A stretch of DNA of 64,000 nucleotides from CAZCAC01 sp964496575 (GTDB lineage Bacteria > Planctomycetota > UBA1135 > GCA-002686595), in the NCBI GenBank assembly GCA_964496575.1, contig CAZCAC010000034.1, forward strand, positions 11,316-75,315, in the 5' to 3' direction. The position numbers were made by a program, and so were the translations under genes. Shown piece by piece: positions 51,147-60,234 of the stretch. Numbering within the stretch: position 1 is the stretch's first letter; every line of letters begins with the position of its first letter. The notes beneath the pieces were generated by a model, which did no database searches, was not told the origin of the DNA, and was given only the letters and a program-made list of their open reading frames with translations.

Positions 51147-52181
51147 ATGAAGGCCGTTCACATCACCGAACACGGTGGACCCGAGGTCCTCCAGCTCGTC
51201 GACATCCCCGAACCGGAGGTGAAGCGCAACGAGGTCCTGGTGCGCGTCCTCGCGATCTCGCTCAACCACCTCGACCTATGGGTGCGTCGCGGGTTGCCGG
51301 GGGTGAAGATCCCCTTGCCGCGCATCCCCGGCTCCGACGGGACGGGCGTGGTGGTCAAGTGCGGAGCGAGCGTCAAGGGGCTCGAGCCGGGGGACGAGGT
51401 GATGATCCTGCCCGGCGTTTCCAGCGGCACCTCCCAGCACGACCACGAGGGGAACGACCACCTCTCCAACGACTACGGCATTCGCGGGGAGAGCTGCGAC
51501 GGCGTCTCCGCCGAGTACCTCGCCCTGGAGGATCGTTACCTGATGAGGCTGCCCGAAGGGCTCGACCTGGTGACCACCGCCGCCGCGCCGCTGGTCTTCC
51601 TCACCGCCTGGGGGATGCTCATCTCCCGCGCGGAGCTGAGGGACCGCGAGGAGGTGCTGGTGATCGGCGGGGCGAGCGGCGTGGGCTCGGCCTCGATCCA
51701 GGTCGCCGCCGACCGCGGCGCGAGGGTGATCGCCACCGCGGGTTCGGAGGAGAAGCGCGAGCTGGCGCGCTCGTTGGGTGCACACGAGGTGATCGACCAC
51801 CACGACCCCGATTGGCCGAAGGAGGTCAAGCGCCTCACCGACGGTCGTGGAGTGGACGTCGTCGTCGAGCACGTCGGCCCCGCCACCTGGGCGGGATCGA
51901 CGCGCAGCCTGGCGCGCAACGGCCGCCTGGTCACCTGCGGGGCGACCACGGGCCCGAAGGTCTCGGTGCTCCTGCCGCACCTCTTCATGAAGAACCTCTC
52001 CCTGCTCGGCTCGACGATGGGGCCGCGCAGCTCCTTCGGCGTGATCCTGGCCAAGCTCGCCTCCGGCGCCTACCGCGCTCCGATCGACCGCGTGATGCCG
52101 ATCGACGAGGTGGCCGAGGCGCACCGGCTGCTCGAGGCCGGCGAGGTCTCGGGCAAGATCGTGCTCACCCTGGGCGAATGA
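51147..52181 (+). CDS. Zinc-type alcohol dehydrogenase-like (MDR) oxidoreductase
   Basis: 344 residues of the medium-chain dehydrogenase/reductase superfamily. N-terminal GroES-like catalytic part (about 1-120, with NHLDLWVRRG and IPGSDGTGVV), then an NAD(P)-binding fold with VIGGASGVGSASIQ (about 173-186). The His-rich insert (QHDHEGNDHL) near 98-107 is unusual. Typical catalytic-zinc residues of alcohol dehydrogenase are not obvious, so it is closer to the quinone-oxidoreductase/enoyl-reductase branch. Substrate unknown. GAGGAG lies just before the ATG. 13 nt after the VWA gene and may be the end of that cluster. Confidence 0.8.
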   Translation: MKAVHITEHGGPEVLQLVDIPEPEVKRNEVLVRVLAISLNHLDLWVRRGLPGVKIPLPRIPGSDGTGVVVKCGASVKGLEPGDEVMILPGVSSGTSQHDHEGNDHLSNDYGIRGESCDGVSAEYLALEDRYLMRLPEGLDLVTTAAAPLVFLTAWGMLISRAELRDREEVLVIGGASGVGSASIQVAADRGARVIATAGSEEKRELARSLGAHEVIDHHDPDWPKEVKRLTDGRGVDVVVEHVGPATWAGSTRSLARNGRLVTCGATTGPKVSVLLPHLFMKNLSLLGSTMGPRSSFGVILAKLASGAYRAPIDRVMPIDEVAEAHRLLEAGEVSGKIVLTLGE

Positions 52182-52231
52182 CCGACCGTCAGGGCGAGGG
52201 ATTGGCCGGAAGGTCGGAAATCTCGCCTCGG

Positions 52232-52261
52232 TTGAATCGCACGCTACCCCCCTGGTATACC
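52232..52261 (+). promoter_or_regulatory. Sigma-70-like promoter
   Basis: TTGAAT (52232-52237) and TATACC (52256-52261) are 18 bp apart, a good match to a housekeeping promoter. The start of transcription would be near 52268, giving a leader of about 54 nt to the ATG at 52322. Confidence 0.5.
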
Positions 52262-52321
52262 GCAGCCACCTGGCGGGCGCCGTCCGCTGGTCCGATCTCG
52301 ACCCGCACCCCAGCAGCTGAT

Positions 52322-52957
52322 ATGGCAGAACAAGAATGGGCCGACGAGCCCACGCCGCCGCCCAAGAAGAAAGGCGTCCCCGGATGGTTGTGGTTCTGCG
52401 GTGGGGGATGCCTCATCGCCACGGTCCTCGCGGTCGTCGGTGGGTTCTTCCTCTTCGACCTGGCCAAGACGATGGCCGATCCGGAGATCCAGTGGCCCAA
52501 GTTCGAGGAGTTCGTCGAGGTCGACGAGCGTCCCGAGGGGTGGATCATCATCGGCATGCCGATCCCGGGGGTCGACGTCGACGCCTTCGTTCTCACCGAG
52601 CCGGACACGGGGACCTCGATTACTCTCCTGGTCTATCCGGAGTCGGAGCGGGAGGGGGTCGACGAGCTCTTCGGTGGTGAGTTCCAGGGCGGCGGTCTTC
52701 CGGGGATCAGCGAGATCGAGGATCCGGAGGTGGACGAGGTCGTCGTTCAGGGGCGGAAGCTGCGGATCGTGCGCTTCGCCCAGTCGCACTTCCTGGACGA
52801 GATGGACGGAGTGCAGGGCGCGTTCCTGGACATCACCCCCGATGGCGACCCGCGGCCGCACATGATGCAGATCATCACCCAGTCGAAGGACGTGCGCGTC
52901 GGGGAGGAGGTGCTCGAGGAGCTGCTCGCGCCCTTCGTCCTCGGGCCCGATCGCTAG
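52322..52957 (+). CDS. Single-TM protein, unknown function
   Basis: 211 residues. A Pro/Lys-rich cytoplasmic N-terminus (EPTPPPKKKGVPG) precedes one helix (about 21-48, WLWFCGGGCLIATVLAVVGGFFLF), then a soluble domain of about 160 residues with beta pattern (EGWIIIGMPIPGVDVDAFVL, VVVQGRKLRIVRFAQ). Topology is N-in. The adjacent 256-residue protein has a similar single-helix layout, so they may form a pair. No family recognised. Confidence 0.6.
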   Translation: MAEQEWADEPTPPPKKKGVPGWLWFCGGGCLIATVLAVVGGFFLFDLAKTMADPEIQWPKFEEFVEVDERPEGWIIIGMPIPGVDVDAFVLTEPDTGTSITLLVYPESEREGVDELFGGEFQGGGLPGISEIEDPEVDEVVVQGRKLRIVRFAQSHFLDEMDGVQGAFLDITPDGDPRPHMMQIITQSKDVRVGEEVLEELLAPFVLGPDR

Positions 52958-52972
52958 ATCGGCGGGCGACCC

Positions 52973-53743
52973 ATGACCGGCGCGGAGGCAGCGGCGGTGA
53001 ATCCGCAGAAACCCGAGTCCCTCGCCGGAGTCTTCGGCGTCGGGCTCGGGCTCGTGATCATCGCGCTCCTCGTCCTGACCATCGTCGGCTACGGCCCGAA
53101 GACGACCACGGCGAGCTCGGTGCTGGACGGGACCTTCGAGGTGGGTGAGCTGCCGGAAGGGCTGACCCTCGAACCTCACGCGCTCCTCCTGCCCACCGGC
53201 GAGAGGGTGGTGACCATCGGCAACGGCGCTCCGCTGCCGGTCGGGCCCGCGGAGCTGATCGATCGCAGCCCCGGGGGGGGGCCGGGTGGCATGGGTGGAA
53301 TGGGTCGAGGCGGCGGCGGTCCCGGTTCCGGCCCCGGCTCTCCGGGCTTCGAGGAGTACGACTGGGCCGGGGTGGAGGTGAAGGTGGAGGATTCGCTCCC
53401 CGCTCGCCTGTACCTCGTCAACTACCCTGAGCGCCGCGCGCCCGGGGTTCTCACCCGGCAGTTCAGCGGACTCCGGTGGCGCGACCTCTCGGAGATCTCC
53501 GCCAAGGGCGGTTCGGCGGTGATCGGCGGAGGCAAGATCGAGTGGAGCGGCTACTCCGCCGACTTCGTCCGCCAGCGCCGCTTCATCGAGGGCGGTGTCT
53601 TCCGCGATACGATTCGAGTCAATCTGAGTCTCGGTCAGGAGTGCTGGATCGCCTACGCGATCTGGCCCGCCAGCGAGGCCGGGTCGGAGAGGGTCGTGCG
53701 CGAGGTGCTCGCGGTTCTGCGGCCTGCTGTCAGCGACGGCTAG
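52973..53743 (+). CDS. Single-TM protein with Gly-rich linker, unknown function
   Basis: 256 residues. One helix (about 19-39, GVFGVGLGLVIIALLVLTIVG) near the N-terminus, then a domain broken by a Gly/Pro-rich stretch (about 100-124, GGGPGGMGGMGRGGGG and after). The C-terminal part has beta strands (VEVKVEDSLPARLYLVNYP) and ends with a helix. It starts 15 nt after the previous gene, in the same direction. The domain layout matches the upstream gene in outline only. Convergent with glcF; 44 bp between stops. Confidence 0.6.
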   Translation: MTGAEAAAVNPQKPESLAGVFGVGLGLVIIALLVLTIVGYGPKTTTASSVLDGTFEVGELPEGLTLEPHALLLPTGERVVTIGNGAPLPVGPAELIDRSPGGGPGGMGGMGRGGGGPGSGPGSPGFEEYDWAGVEVKVEDSLPARLYLVNYPERRAPGVLTRQFSGLRWRDLSEISAKGGSAVIGGGKIEWSGYSADFVRQRRFIEGGVFRDTIRVNLSLGQECWIAYAIWPASEAGSERVVREVLAVLRPAVSDG

Positions 53744-53787
53744 TCTGCGAACCGCCAGGCGACCGCAACACCATCGCGGCGAGCCCC

Positions 53788-55095
53788 TCAATCACGAGGA
53801 GATACCCGATTGCCGATCGCTCCTTCCAGCACCTCCGCGAGATGCCGGACCTCCACCTCGAGCTGCGCCGATCGCACGCCCGACTCCCACTGCAACTGAC
53901 AGCCGGGGTTGGCGGTGACCAGCGTCCGCGCCCCGCTCCTCCTCAGCGCCTCCAGCCGCTCCTCCAGGATTCCCTGGCTATCCTCGGGGCGCAGGACCGA
54001 GTAGAGGCCCGCGGAGCCGCAGCAGCTCTCGCTCTCCTCCAGCTCGACCCGCTCCAGGCCGAGGGCGTCGAGCAGCTCGCGCGGCTCCTGCCGGATCCCC
54101 TGGGCGTGGCACAGGTGGCAGGGGTCGTCGAAGCAGAGCGGCGTGGCGACCTCGCGCGGCGAGTCGAGCTGTGGTAGGAGATCGGGCAGAGCGTGCTCGA
54201 CGAGGTACTCGGCGAAGTCGAAGACGCGCGCCGAGAAGGCCGCCGCTCGCTCGCGCCACTGCGGCTCGGCGCCGAGGAGCTCGCCGTACGCCTTCATGTG
54301 CGCCGAGCACCCCGCGCTGTTCACCACCACCGGGACCGGCTCTCCCGACTCGTCCTCGATCGCGTCGTAGGCGACGATCATCTGCTTCGCCAGCGAGATC
54401 GCGGTGACCCGATCGCCGTTGTGGGCGTGGAGAGATCCGCAGCAGACGGGTTCGCGCGGACAGCGTACCTCGCAGCCCGCGGCGCGCAGGACCGTCACCG
54501 TCGCCCGGTTGACCCGACCGAGCAGCGCGGGCATCACGCACCCCTCGAGCACCGCCACGGTCGCGCGCCGCTCGCCGATCGCGGGGGACACGGCGGGCAA
54601 CGGACCGCGTTCGCCGGCGGGAGGTACCCGGGGGAAGCGCGCCATCGCCCGGCCCGGCGCGCCGAACGCGTCGCCCGCGAACTCGAAGAAGCCGATCCGC
54701 TGCGCGGTGCGCAAGAGCGCGGCCAGGAAGGAGATGGCGTTGCGGCGGGTCAGGATCTGGCGCAGGCCGAAGCGCAGCGCGAATCCGCCCAGCCCCGAAC
54801 GCGCGGGGGAGTGGAAGAGCGCGGCGCGCGTGTGCTCCACCATCTCGGCGTAGTGCACGCCGGAGGGACAGACGCTCTCGCAGTTGCGGCAGAGCAGGCA
54901 GAAGTCGAGCTCGTCGACGAAGGAAGCGTCGGACTCCGACTGCCCCTCGGCGATCGAGCGCATCATGTGGATGCGGCCGCGCGGGCTGGCGGACTCGCGG
55001 CCGCTCAGCCGGTAGGTCGGGCAGGCGCGCAGGCAGAGCCCGCAGTGCACGCAGTCGAGGCTCTTCGCGTAGTCGACCAGCTGCTTCGCGTCCAC
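53788..55095 (-). CDS. glcF: Glycolate oxidase Fe-S subunit GlcF
   Basis: 435 residues. Two [4Fe-4S] motifs: CVHCGLCLRACPTY (Cys15, 18, 21, 25) and CLLCRNCESVCPSG (about 66-79). The rest holds two cysteine-rich CCG domains (about 185-290 and 310-420), e.g. REPVCCGSLHAHNG and ESCCGSAGLYS, which bind a non-cubane cluster in this family. It passes electrons from the flavoprotein subunits GlcD/E to the quinone pool. GTG start abuts the glcE stop (TAG GTG). Last gene of the operon. Confidence 0.88.
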   Translation of the reverse strand: MDAKQLVDYAKSLDCVHCGLCLRACPTYRLSGRESASPRGRIHMMRSIAEGQSESDASFVDELDFCLLCRNCESVCPSGVHYAEMVEHTRAALFHSPARSGLGGFALRFGLRQILTRRNAISFLAALLRTAQRIGFFEFAGDAFGAPGRAMARFPRVPPAGERGPLPAVSPAIGERRATVAVLEGCVMPALLGRVNRATVTVLRAAGCEVRCPREPVCCGSLHAHNGDRVTAISLAKQMIVAYDAIEDESGEPVPVVVNSAGCSAHMKAYGELLGAEPQWRERAAAFSARVFDFAEYLVEHALPDLLPQLDSPREVATPLCFDDPCHLCHAQGIRQEPRELLDALGLERVELEESESCCGSAGLYSVLRPEDSQGILEERLEALRRSGARTLVTANPGCQLQWESGVRSAQLEVEVRHLAEVLEGAIGNRVSPRD

Positions 55096-56349
55096 CTAGA
55101 GCCCTCCGTGGAAGCGTCCCTCGGCGAGGAGGTGGCCGGGGTCGAGCGCGTCGCGCAGGCGCCGCTGCAAGGGGAAGCTCGTCTCCGAACAGCCGAAGGG
55201 GTCGAGGGGGACCGTGCGCAGCGCCGGGCCGCGGACCAGGAGCCGCGAGGCCAGGGATCCGAGCTCCTCGCGCAAGGCGCTCACGCGCGCGGCGGCGGCT
55301 CCGGGGTCACCGAGGACGAGGCCGAGGTCGAGCGTGGCCACGCCCGGCTGGACGACGATTGGGTCCGTCTTCGGATCGCCCAGGCGCTCGAAGAGCCGCG
55401 CGGCCGCGGGTATGAGCCGGGAAGGGGGCGCGCTGAGGCGCAGGAGATCCGTACCTCGCGCGTCGGGCTCCAGGTCGCGAACCCGATCGGCGAGGGCCCG
55501 AGCGGCTTCCCCTTCGAGCCTCGTCGCTCCACTCAGCTCGCCGGTGAGTGACTCGAGCTTCTGCTCCAGCGGCTCGGGAAAACCGGCCAGCGTGACGTGC
55601 AGACCCCAGGGGGTCGCACGCCCGGCCGCCAGCTGGTTCTCGATCGTCACCGAGCGCGCCTCGATCCCCGTCTCTCGCAACCGGAGCGCGGCGGTGAGCG
55701 CCTCGGATAGATCGTCGAAACCGGCGCTGAGCATTCCGATCGCGCGCGGGGCGGGGAGAAGTCGCAATGAGACCTCCAGGATCAACCCGAGGGTCCCGCA
55801 GGAGCCGCAGTAGAGGCGATGGAGGTCGTAGCCGGTGGCGTTCTTGACCAGGCGCCCGCCGCTGCGGGTCACCTCACCGCTGGTCAGCATCGTCCGCGTC
55901 CCCAGGAGGTGTCCGCGCGCCGGACCGTGGGCGAGTCGATCGGGGCCGCTCTGCCCGGCGGCGATCACGCCCCCGAGCGTCGCTTCCGCGGGGCGCGGGA
56001 CGTCGGGGGTGAGCTCCAGTCCCGCGCCGGCGACCGTCTCGCGCAGCGTCGCGATCGTCGTCCCCGCCCGGGCGGTGATCGTGCCGTCGCCCGCCTCGAA
56101 CTCGACCACGCCGGCGAGTTCAGCGGTGGAGAGGAGGAGATCGACGCGGCGAGGCGGGCGCGTCCAGTCGAGCTTGCTGCCGAGGCCCAGCGGCAGAACC
56201 GCGAGTGAATCGCGCGCGGCGAGGCGGAAGAGCTCGGCGCACTCGCCCTCCTCGTGCGGCCGGGCGAGGGGAACACCCGGGAACGCGGCGTGCTCGCCGA
56301 CCCGGCCCTCGCCGATCGCCTCGCCGACCCGATCTCCGATCCCGCTCAT
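55096..56349 (-). CDS. glcE: Glycolate oxidase FAD-binding subunit GlcE
   Basis: 417 residues with a PCMH-type FAD-binding N-terminus. It has the segment LGGVIAAGQSGPDRLAHGPARGHLLG (given in part: LGGVIAAGQSG) near 107-117, and SGGRLVKNATGYDLHRLYCG near 142, where the 'KNATGYD' is a GlcE hallmark. It pairs with GlcD to bind FAD and oxidise glycolate to glyoxylate. ATG overlaps the glcD stop by four bases (ATGA). Length is slightly longer than Escherichia coli GlcE (350), mostly by an extended C-terminal half. Confidence 0.85.
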   Translation of the reverse strand: MSGIGDRVGEAIGEGRVGEHAAFPGVPLARPHEEGECAELFRLAARDSLAVLPLGLGSKLDWTRPPRRVDLLLSTAELAGVVEFEAGDGTITARAGTTIATLRETVAGAGLELTPDVPRPAEATLGGVIAAGQSGPDRLAHGPARGHLLGTRTMLTSGEVTRSGGRLVKNATGYDLHRLYCGSCGTLGLILEVSLRLLPAPRAIGMLSAGFDDLSEALTAALRLRETGIEARSVTIENQLAAGRATPWGLHVTLAGFPEPLEQKLESLTGELSGATRLEGEAARALADRVRDLEPDARGTDLLRLSAPPSRLIPAAARLFERLGDPKTDPIVVQPGVATLDLGLVLGDPGAAAARVSALREELGSLASRLLVRGPALRTVPLDPFGCSETSFPLQRRLRDALDPGHLLAEGRFHGGL

Positions 56350-57734
56350 CGCGCCTCTCCGGGGAGCAGCTTGCCGGGGTTCATCCGATCGTCCCGGTCC
56401 CAGGCGCCGCGCACCGCGGCCATCGCCGCCAGATCCTCCCGACTGAAGTAGAGGTGCATCTGCCCCTGCTTCTCCAGCCCGATGCCGTGCTCGCCGGAGA
56501 GCGTCCCGCCGACCTCGACGCAGAGCTTCGCGATCTCCTCACCCGCCTCGAGCACGTTCGCGAGCTCCTCCGGATTGCGGCGGTCGTAGGAGATGTTCGG
56601 GTGTAGGTTGCCGTCGCCGGCGTGGAAGACGTTGGCCAGCTTCAGCCCGCGCGCGCGGCAGATCCGGGTCGCCTGGCCGACCACCTCGCGCAGCTTCGTG
56701 CGCGGCACGACGACGTCGCTGACGTAGAGATCGGGCGCCACGCGTCCCATCGCCCCGTAGGCGCCCTTGCGGCCGGCCCACAACTTCTTGCGCTCCACCT
56801 CGTCGCGCGCGCGGCGGACGTCGATCACGTCGTGGCGTTCGAGAATCGCCTTCATCCCGGCGACGTTCTCGTCGCACTCGAGGGGCGTGCCGTCCGCTTC
56901 GATCAAGAGTACCGCCTCGACCTCCCTCGGATAGCCGGCGGCGAAGACGCTCGCCTCGACCGCCTGGATGGTCAGCCGGTCGACGATCTCCAGCGCCGAG
57001 GGCTCCCACCGTTCGGCGATGATCTCAGCTACGCAGGCACACGCGTCGTCGAGGTTCTTGAAGAGCGCGAGGACCGTCTCGGTGACCTCCGGCATCGGGA
57101 GCAACCGCACGGTGATCTCGGTGGCCAGCCCGAAGGTGCCCTCGCTGCCGACGAAGAGCCCGACCAGGTCGTAGCCGTGCGGGTCGACCTCGGCGGGGGA
57201 GAGGTCGAGGATCTCGCCCTCGGGAGTCACGATCACCAGCCCGAGGGTGTGGCGCGTGGTCGTGCCGTACTTGATGCAGTGCGGACCGCCGGCGTTGTTG
57301 GCGACGTTGCCGCCGAGGGTGCAGACGGTCTGGCTCGAGGGATCGGGCGCGTAGAAGAGACCGTGCTCCGCGCAGGCGCGGCTGAGGTCGATGTTGACCA
57401 GCCCCGCCTCGACGCGCGCGTGGCGATTCTCCACGTCGATCTCCAGGATCTTGCGCATCCGCGCGGTGCCGATCACGACGCCCCCCTCGACCGGCGTCGC
57501 CCCGCCGGCGAGTCCGGTCCCCGCGCCGCGCGGCACCACCGGGATGCCCTCCCGGTGGAGCAGCGCCACGCACCGGGCGGTCTCCTCGGTGCTCGCGGGC
57601 AGGATTACCAGCTCCGGCAGCCGGCGGACGAACGCCAGCCCGTCGCACTCGTAGGTGGTCCGGCGGCTGGCGTCGGCGATCACCCCCTGCGGGCCGACGA
57701 TCGCCCGCAGGGAGTCGATCGTTCGCGGGTCCAT
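56346..57734 (-). CDS. glcD: Glycolate oxidase catalytic FAD subunit GlcD
   Basis: 462 residues; the expected length is about 480-500. FAD-binding PCMH domain: VVPRGAGTGLAGGATP (about 76-91), GGNVANNAGGPHCIKYG (about 140), and YDLVGLFVGSEGTFGLATEI; the C-terminal FAD-oxidase domain ends with VGGTLSGEHGIGLEKQG. This is the substrate-oxidising subunit for glycolate (or D-lactate). The operon order here is glcD-glcE-glcF. ATG at 57734 overlaps the ABC permease stop (TGATG), so the enzyme is co-translated with the ABC transporter. Confidence 0.87.
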   Translation of the reverse strand: MDPRTIDSLRAIVGPQGVIADASRRTTYECDGLAFVRRLPELVILPASTEETARCVALLHREGIPVVPRGAGTGLAGGATPVEGGVVIGTARMRKILEIDVENRHARVEAGLVNIDLSRACAEHGLFYAPDPSSQTVCTLGGNVANNAGGPHCIKYGTTTRHTLGLVIVTPEGEILDLSPAEVDPHGYDLVGLFVGSEGTFGLATEITVRLLPMPEVTETVLALFKNLDDACACVAEIIAERWEPSALEIVDRLTIQAVEASVFAAGYPREVEAVLLIEADGTPLECDENVAGMKAILERHDVIDVRRARDEVERKKLWAGRKGAYGAMGRVAPDLYVSDVVVPRTKLREVVGQATRICRARGLKLANVFHAGDGNLHPNISYDRRNPEELANVLEAGEEIAKLCVEVGGTLSGEHGIGLEKQGQMHLYFSREDLAAMAAVRGAWDRDDRMNPGKLLPGEAR

Positions 57735-59236
57735 CAGAAGTCGATTCTACGCAGCTTCAGCCAGGCGAAGAAGAGCATCAGCAAGGCGAAGGCGAGCGAG
57801 CTGCCGATCGAGAAGAAGATATTGAACTTCCAGGGAGCATTCCAGGTGAAGGACTTCGTGTACCAGGTACCCGGGTCCATCCCGGAGATCTGGCCCAGGA
57901 CGATGTTGTTCCCGGCCTGCAGGAAGCCTTGCCGCCAGCCGTGGCGATCCCCCTCGGGCAGGAAGTCCTCGGCCAGGTCGATGTCCAGCTCGTACAGCCA
58001 CCGGTCGAAGTGGAAGAAGATCCGTCGGTGGTATCGACCCTCGCTGTTCCAGGAAACGGAGAGGGTGTGCAGACCGAACTCGTTCCGGTTCTCGGTCTCG
58101 GGCTCCCCCTCGAGATCGTCGCGCTTCTCCAGCTCCTCGACCAGCGCCTTGGAGGCGTCTCGCGAGGACTGCCGGCGCTTGCGCGTGCGGCCCGCCCTGA
58201 CCTCCTCGATCTCGGGGCGCTCGTAGCGGCGCAGCCCGACCCAGCCGTCGGCCTCGCCCGCGCTGGTATCCGCGATCCAGCGGACCCCGGCGCCCTCGAG
58301 TTGGTCCTCCGTCCCCTCCTTCATGACGAAGCCGTCGGGAGCGCGCTTGACCAGGAGATCGCCGTCGCTCGTATCGATCTGAGGGGCCGACTCGGTGATC
58401 GCCTTGCGCAGCTTGTCGGTGATGATGTCGGCGTCGCTGGTCTTGGGCAGGGTGTAGTGGAGGGTGTCGAGGATCCCGAGGAGAACGACCACGACAGGGT
58501 GACTCCCTTCGTCCTCCTCCTCGTCCTCGGTCCCTTCGGCTCTCAACGTCTCGATGGCGCTCTGCGCAGTAAAGTACTCCTTCATCATCCAACCGCTGTG
58601 CACGCCGCCGGAGATCATGAACAGGATCACCGTGATCAGGATCGCCGCGGTGCTGCTCCGGGTCATGACGGCGATGAAGACCGAGAAGGCGTGGAGCAAG
58701 GAGAAGAGGTACATCAACGTCACCACGCCCCAGAGGAAACCGGGGTCGTTGTAACCCGAGGTGATCAGGATGCCCAGGTACATGCCGACCACCAGCACGG
58801 TGCCGACCATGCCGATGAAGAGGATGCCCGAGAAGTAGCGGGAGAGCAGGATCACCGGGCGCGAGACCGGCTTGGCGAAGAGGGTGTCGGCCGCGCCCTT
58901 CTCGAGGATCCGGGGGGTGAAGAAGGCGGTCGCGGCGATGCAGAAGATGACTCCGATGCTGCCGCCGAAGAAGTTGACCGCCACCGATTGGAGCTGCTGG
59001 ATGAACAGCTCGTTGATGTTCTCGAAGTTCCCGGGGATGCCGAACCCGTCGAGAATGGACTTGTACTCGATCGTCTTGAAGCCCCAGAGGAAGCTGATGT
59101 GCTCCTCGCGGAAGCCGACCAGGAACGTCGCCAGGATCGGGATCCCGGAGAGGATCACCAGCAGTCGGAAGACGGTGTTGTCCAGGACCTGCTGGCGGGC
59201 GTCCTCGAGCAGTGCGCGCGCGGTGGTGAGGTTCAT
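57734..59236 (-). CDS. ABC-2-type transporter permease with large outer domain
   Basis: 500 residues. The first helix is near 22-42 (VFRLLVILSGIPILATFLVG); further helices lie at about 92-118, 125-156, 165-185, 193-210 and 478-498. Between about 215 and 470 is a hydrophilic region of some 250 residues, presumably outside the cytoplasm, with acidic runs (AEGTEDEEEDEGSH). This layout is found in Gld/NosY-like ABC-2 permeases. Its ATPase is the upstream, overlapping gene. Export substrate unknown; the glycolate oxidase genes that follow may be linked only by the operon. Confidence 0.75.
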   Translation of the reverse strand: MNLTTARALLEDARQQVLDNTVFRLLVILSGIPILATFLVGFREEHISFLWGFKTIEYKSILDGFGIPGNFENINELFIQQLQSVAVNFFGGSIGVIFCIAATAFFTPRILEKGAADTLFAKPVSRPVILLSRYFSGILFIGMVGTVLVVGMYLGILITSGYNDPGFLWGVVTLMYLFSLLHAFSVFIAVMTRSSTAAILITVILFMISGGVHSGWMMKEYFTAQSAIETLRAEGTEDEEEDEGSHPVVVVLLGILDTLHYTLPKTSDADIITDKLRKAITESAPQIDTSDGDLLVKRAPDGFVMKEGTEDQLEGAGVRWIADTSAGEADGWVGLRRYERPEIEEVRAGRTRKRRQSSRDASKALVEELEKRDDLEGEPETENRNEFGLHTLSVSWNSEGRYHRRIFFHFDRWLYELDIDLAEDFLPEGDRHGWRQGFLQAGNNIVLGQISGMDPGTWYTKSFTWNAPWKFNIFFSIGSSLAFALLMLFFAWLKLRRIDF

Positions 59237-60171
59237 GAGCGATCCTCCTTCAGCATGTCGATGAAGGACTCCTCGAGGGTGATCCGGCGTCTGGAGATGC
59301 CGGTGATGGAATGACCCGCTCCGCGCAGGGCATCGACGGTCGCGTCGAGCTCGGCATCGTCGACCAGGAGCTCGAAGCTCCGTCCGTTCAGGTGCAGGCC
59401 CGCGCCGATGCCGGCCAGGAGCGATTCGAGCCCCTCCGGCTCGCGGCGCAGCTCGAAGCGCGTTGCTCCCGTGCGCGGCGTGAGCTCCTCGATGGTGCCC
59501 TCCTTGAGGATCTCGCCCTGGTCGAGGATCACCACCCGGTCACAGACCATCTCCACCTCGTTCAAGAGGTGGGAGTTGATGAAGATCGTCTTGCCCTCGG
59601 CCTTGAGCGCGGAGACCATCTCGCGGATCTTCGCGCGCCCCACGGGGTCCACTCCGTCGGTCGGTTCGTCGAGGATGATCAGCTCGGGGTCGTGCACCAT
59701 CGCCTGGACCAGGCCCAGGCGCTGCTGCATGCCCTTCGAGTACTCTCGCACCTTGCGCTGGCTGTCCTTCAGCATGCCGACCTGCTCCAGGAGCGGCCCG
59801 GTGCGCCGTTCGAGCTCTTTCCTGTCGTGGCCGGCGAGCATCCCGAAGAGGATCATCACCTGCCACCCGGTGAGGTACTGCGGCAGGCGGTGGGCCTCGG
59901 GGAGGTAGCCGACCCGCTTGCGCGAAGCAGCGACTTTCGGCGGCAGGCCGAAGATGCGCGCCTCGCCGACGTAGCTGCGCACCAGGTCGAGCAGGATCTT
60001 GACCAGGGTGGTCTTGCCCGCTCCGTTCGGTCCCAGCAGGCCGAAGACCTGTCCGCGCCCCACATCGAGGTCGATTCCCTTGAGAGCTTCGAAGCCCTTC
60101 CGGCTGAAGAGTCCCTTCCGGTAGGTCTTGCCCAGCCCGCGTACGCTGAGGATCAATTCGTCTCCACCCAT
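59233..60171 (-). CDS. ABC transporter ATP-binding protein
   Basis: 312 residues. ABC motifs: LLGPNGAGKTT (Walker A, about 42-52), YSKGMQQRLGL (signature), LIILDEPTDGVDP (Walker B/D-loop). The C-terminal 90 residues carry a regulatory domain (FELRREPEGLESLLAGIG). It drives the ABC-2 permease encoded downstream, whose start it overlaps by four bases (ATGA). Begins an operon of ABC ATPase, permease, glcD, glcE, glcF, all overlapping or abutting. A -10-like TATGCT sits eight bases before the ATG. Confidence 0.85.
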   Translation of the reverse strand: MGGDELILSVRGLGKTYRKGLFSRKGFEALKGIDLDVGRGQVFGLLGPNGAGKTTLVKILLDLVRSYVGEARIFGLPPKVAASRKRVGYLPEAHRLPQYLTGWQVMILFGMLAGHDRKELERRTGPLLEQVGMLKDSQRKVREYSKGMQQRLGLVQAMVHDPELIILDEPTDGVDPVGRAKIREMVSALKAEGKTIFINSHLLNEVEMVCDRVVILDQGEILKEGTIEELTPRTGATRFELRREPEGLESLLAGIGAGLHLNGRSFELLVDDAELDATVDALRGAGHSITGISRRRITLEESFIDMLKEDRS

Positions 60172-60179
60172 GATGGGGG

Positions 60180-60185
60180 AGCATA
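60180..60185 (-). promoter_or_regulatory. Putative -10 element, ABC/glc operon
   Basis: TATGCT on the minus strand ends eight bases before the ATG at 60171; the implied transcript would be leaderless. The spacing matches that before the sigma-factor gene. Confidence 0.4.
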
Positions 60186-60234
60186 ACGGCTCGGCAGGCC
60201 CAATATTCGCCCCCGACGCCTATTCCCGGTCGCC

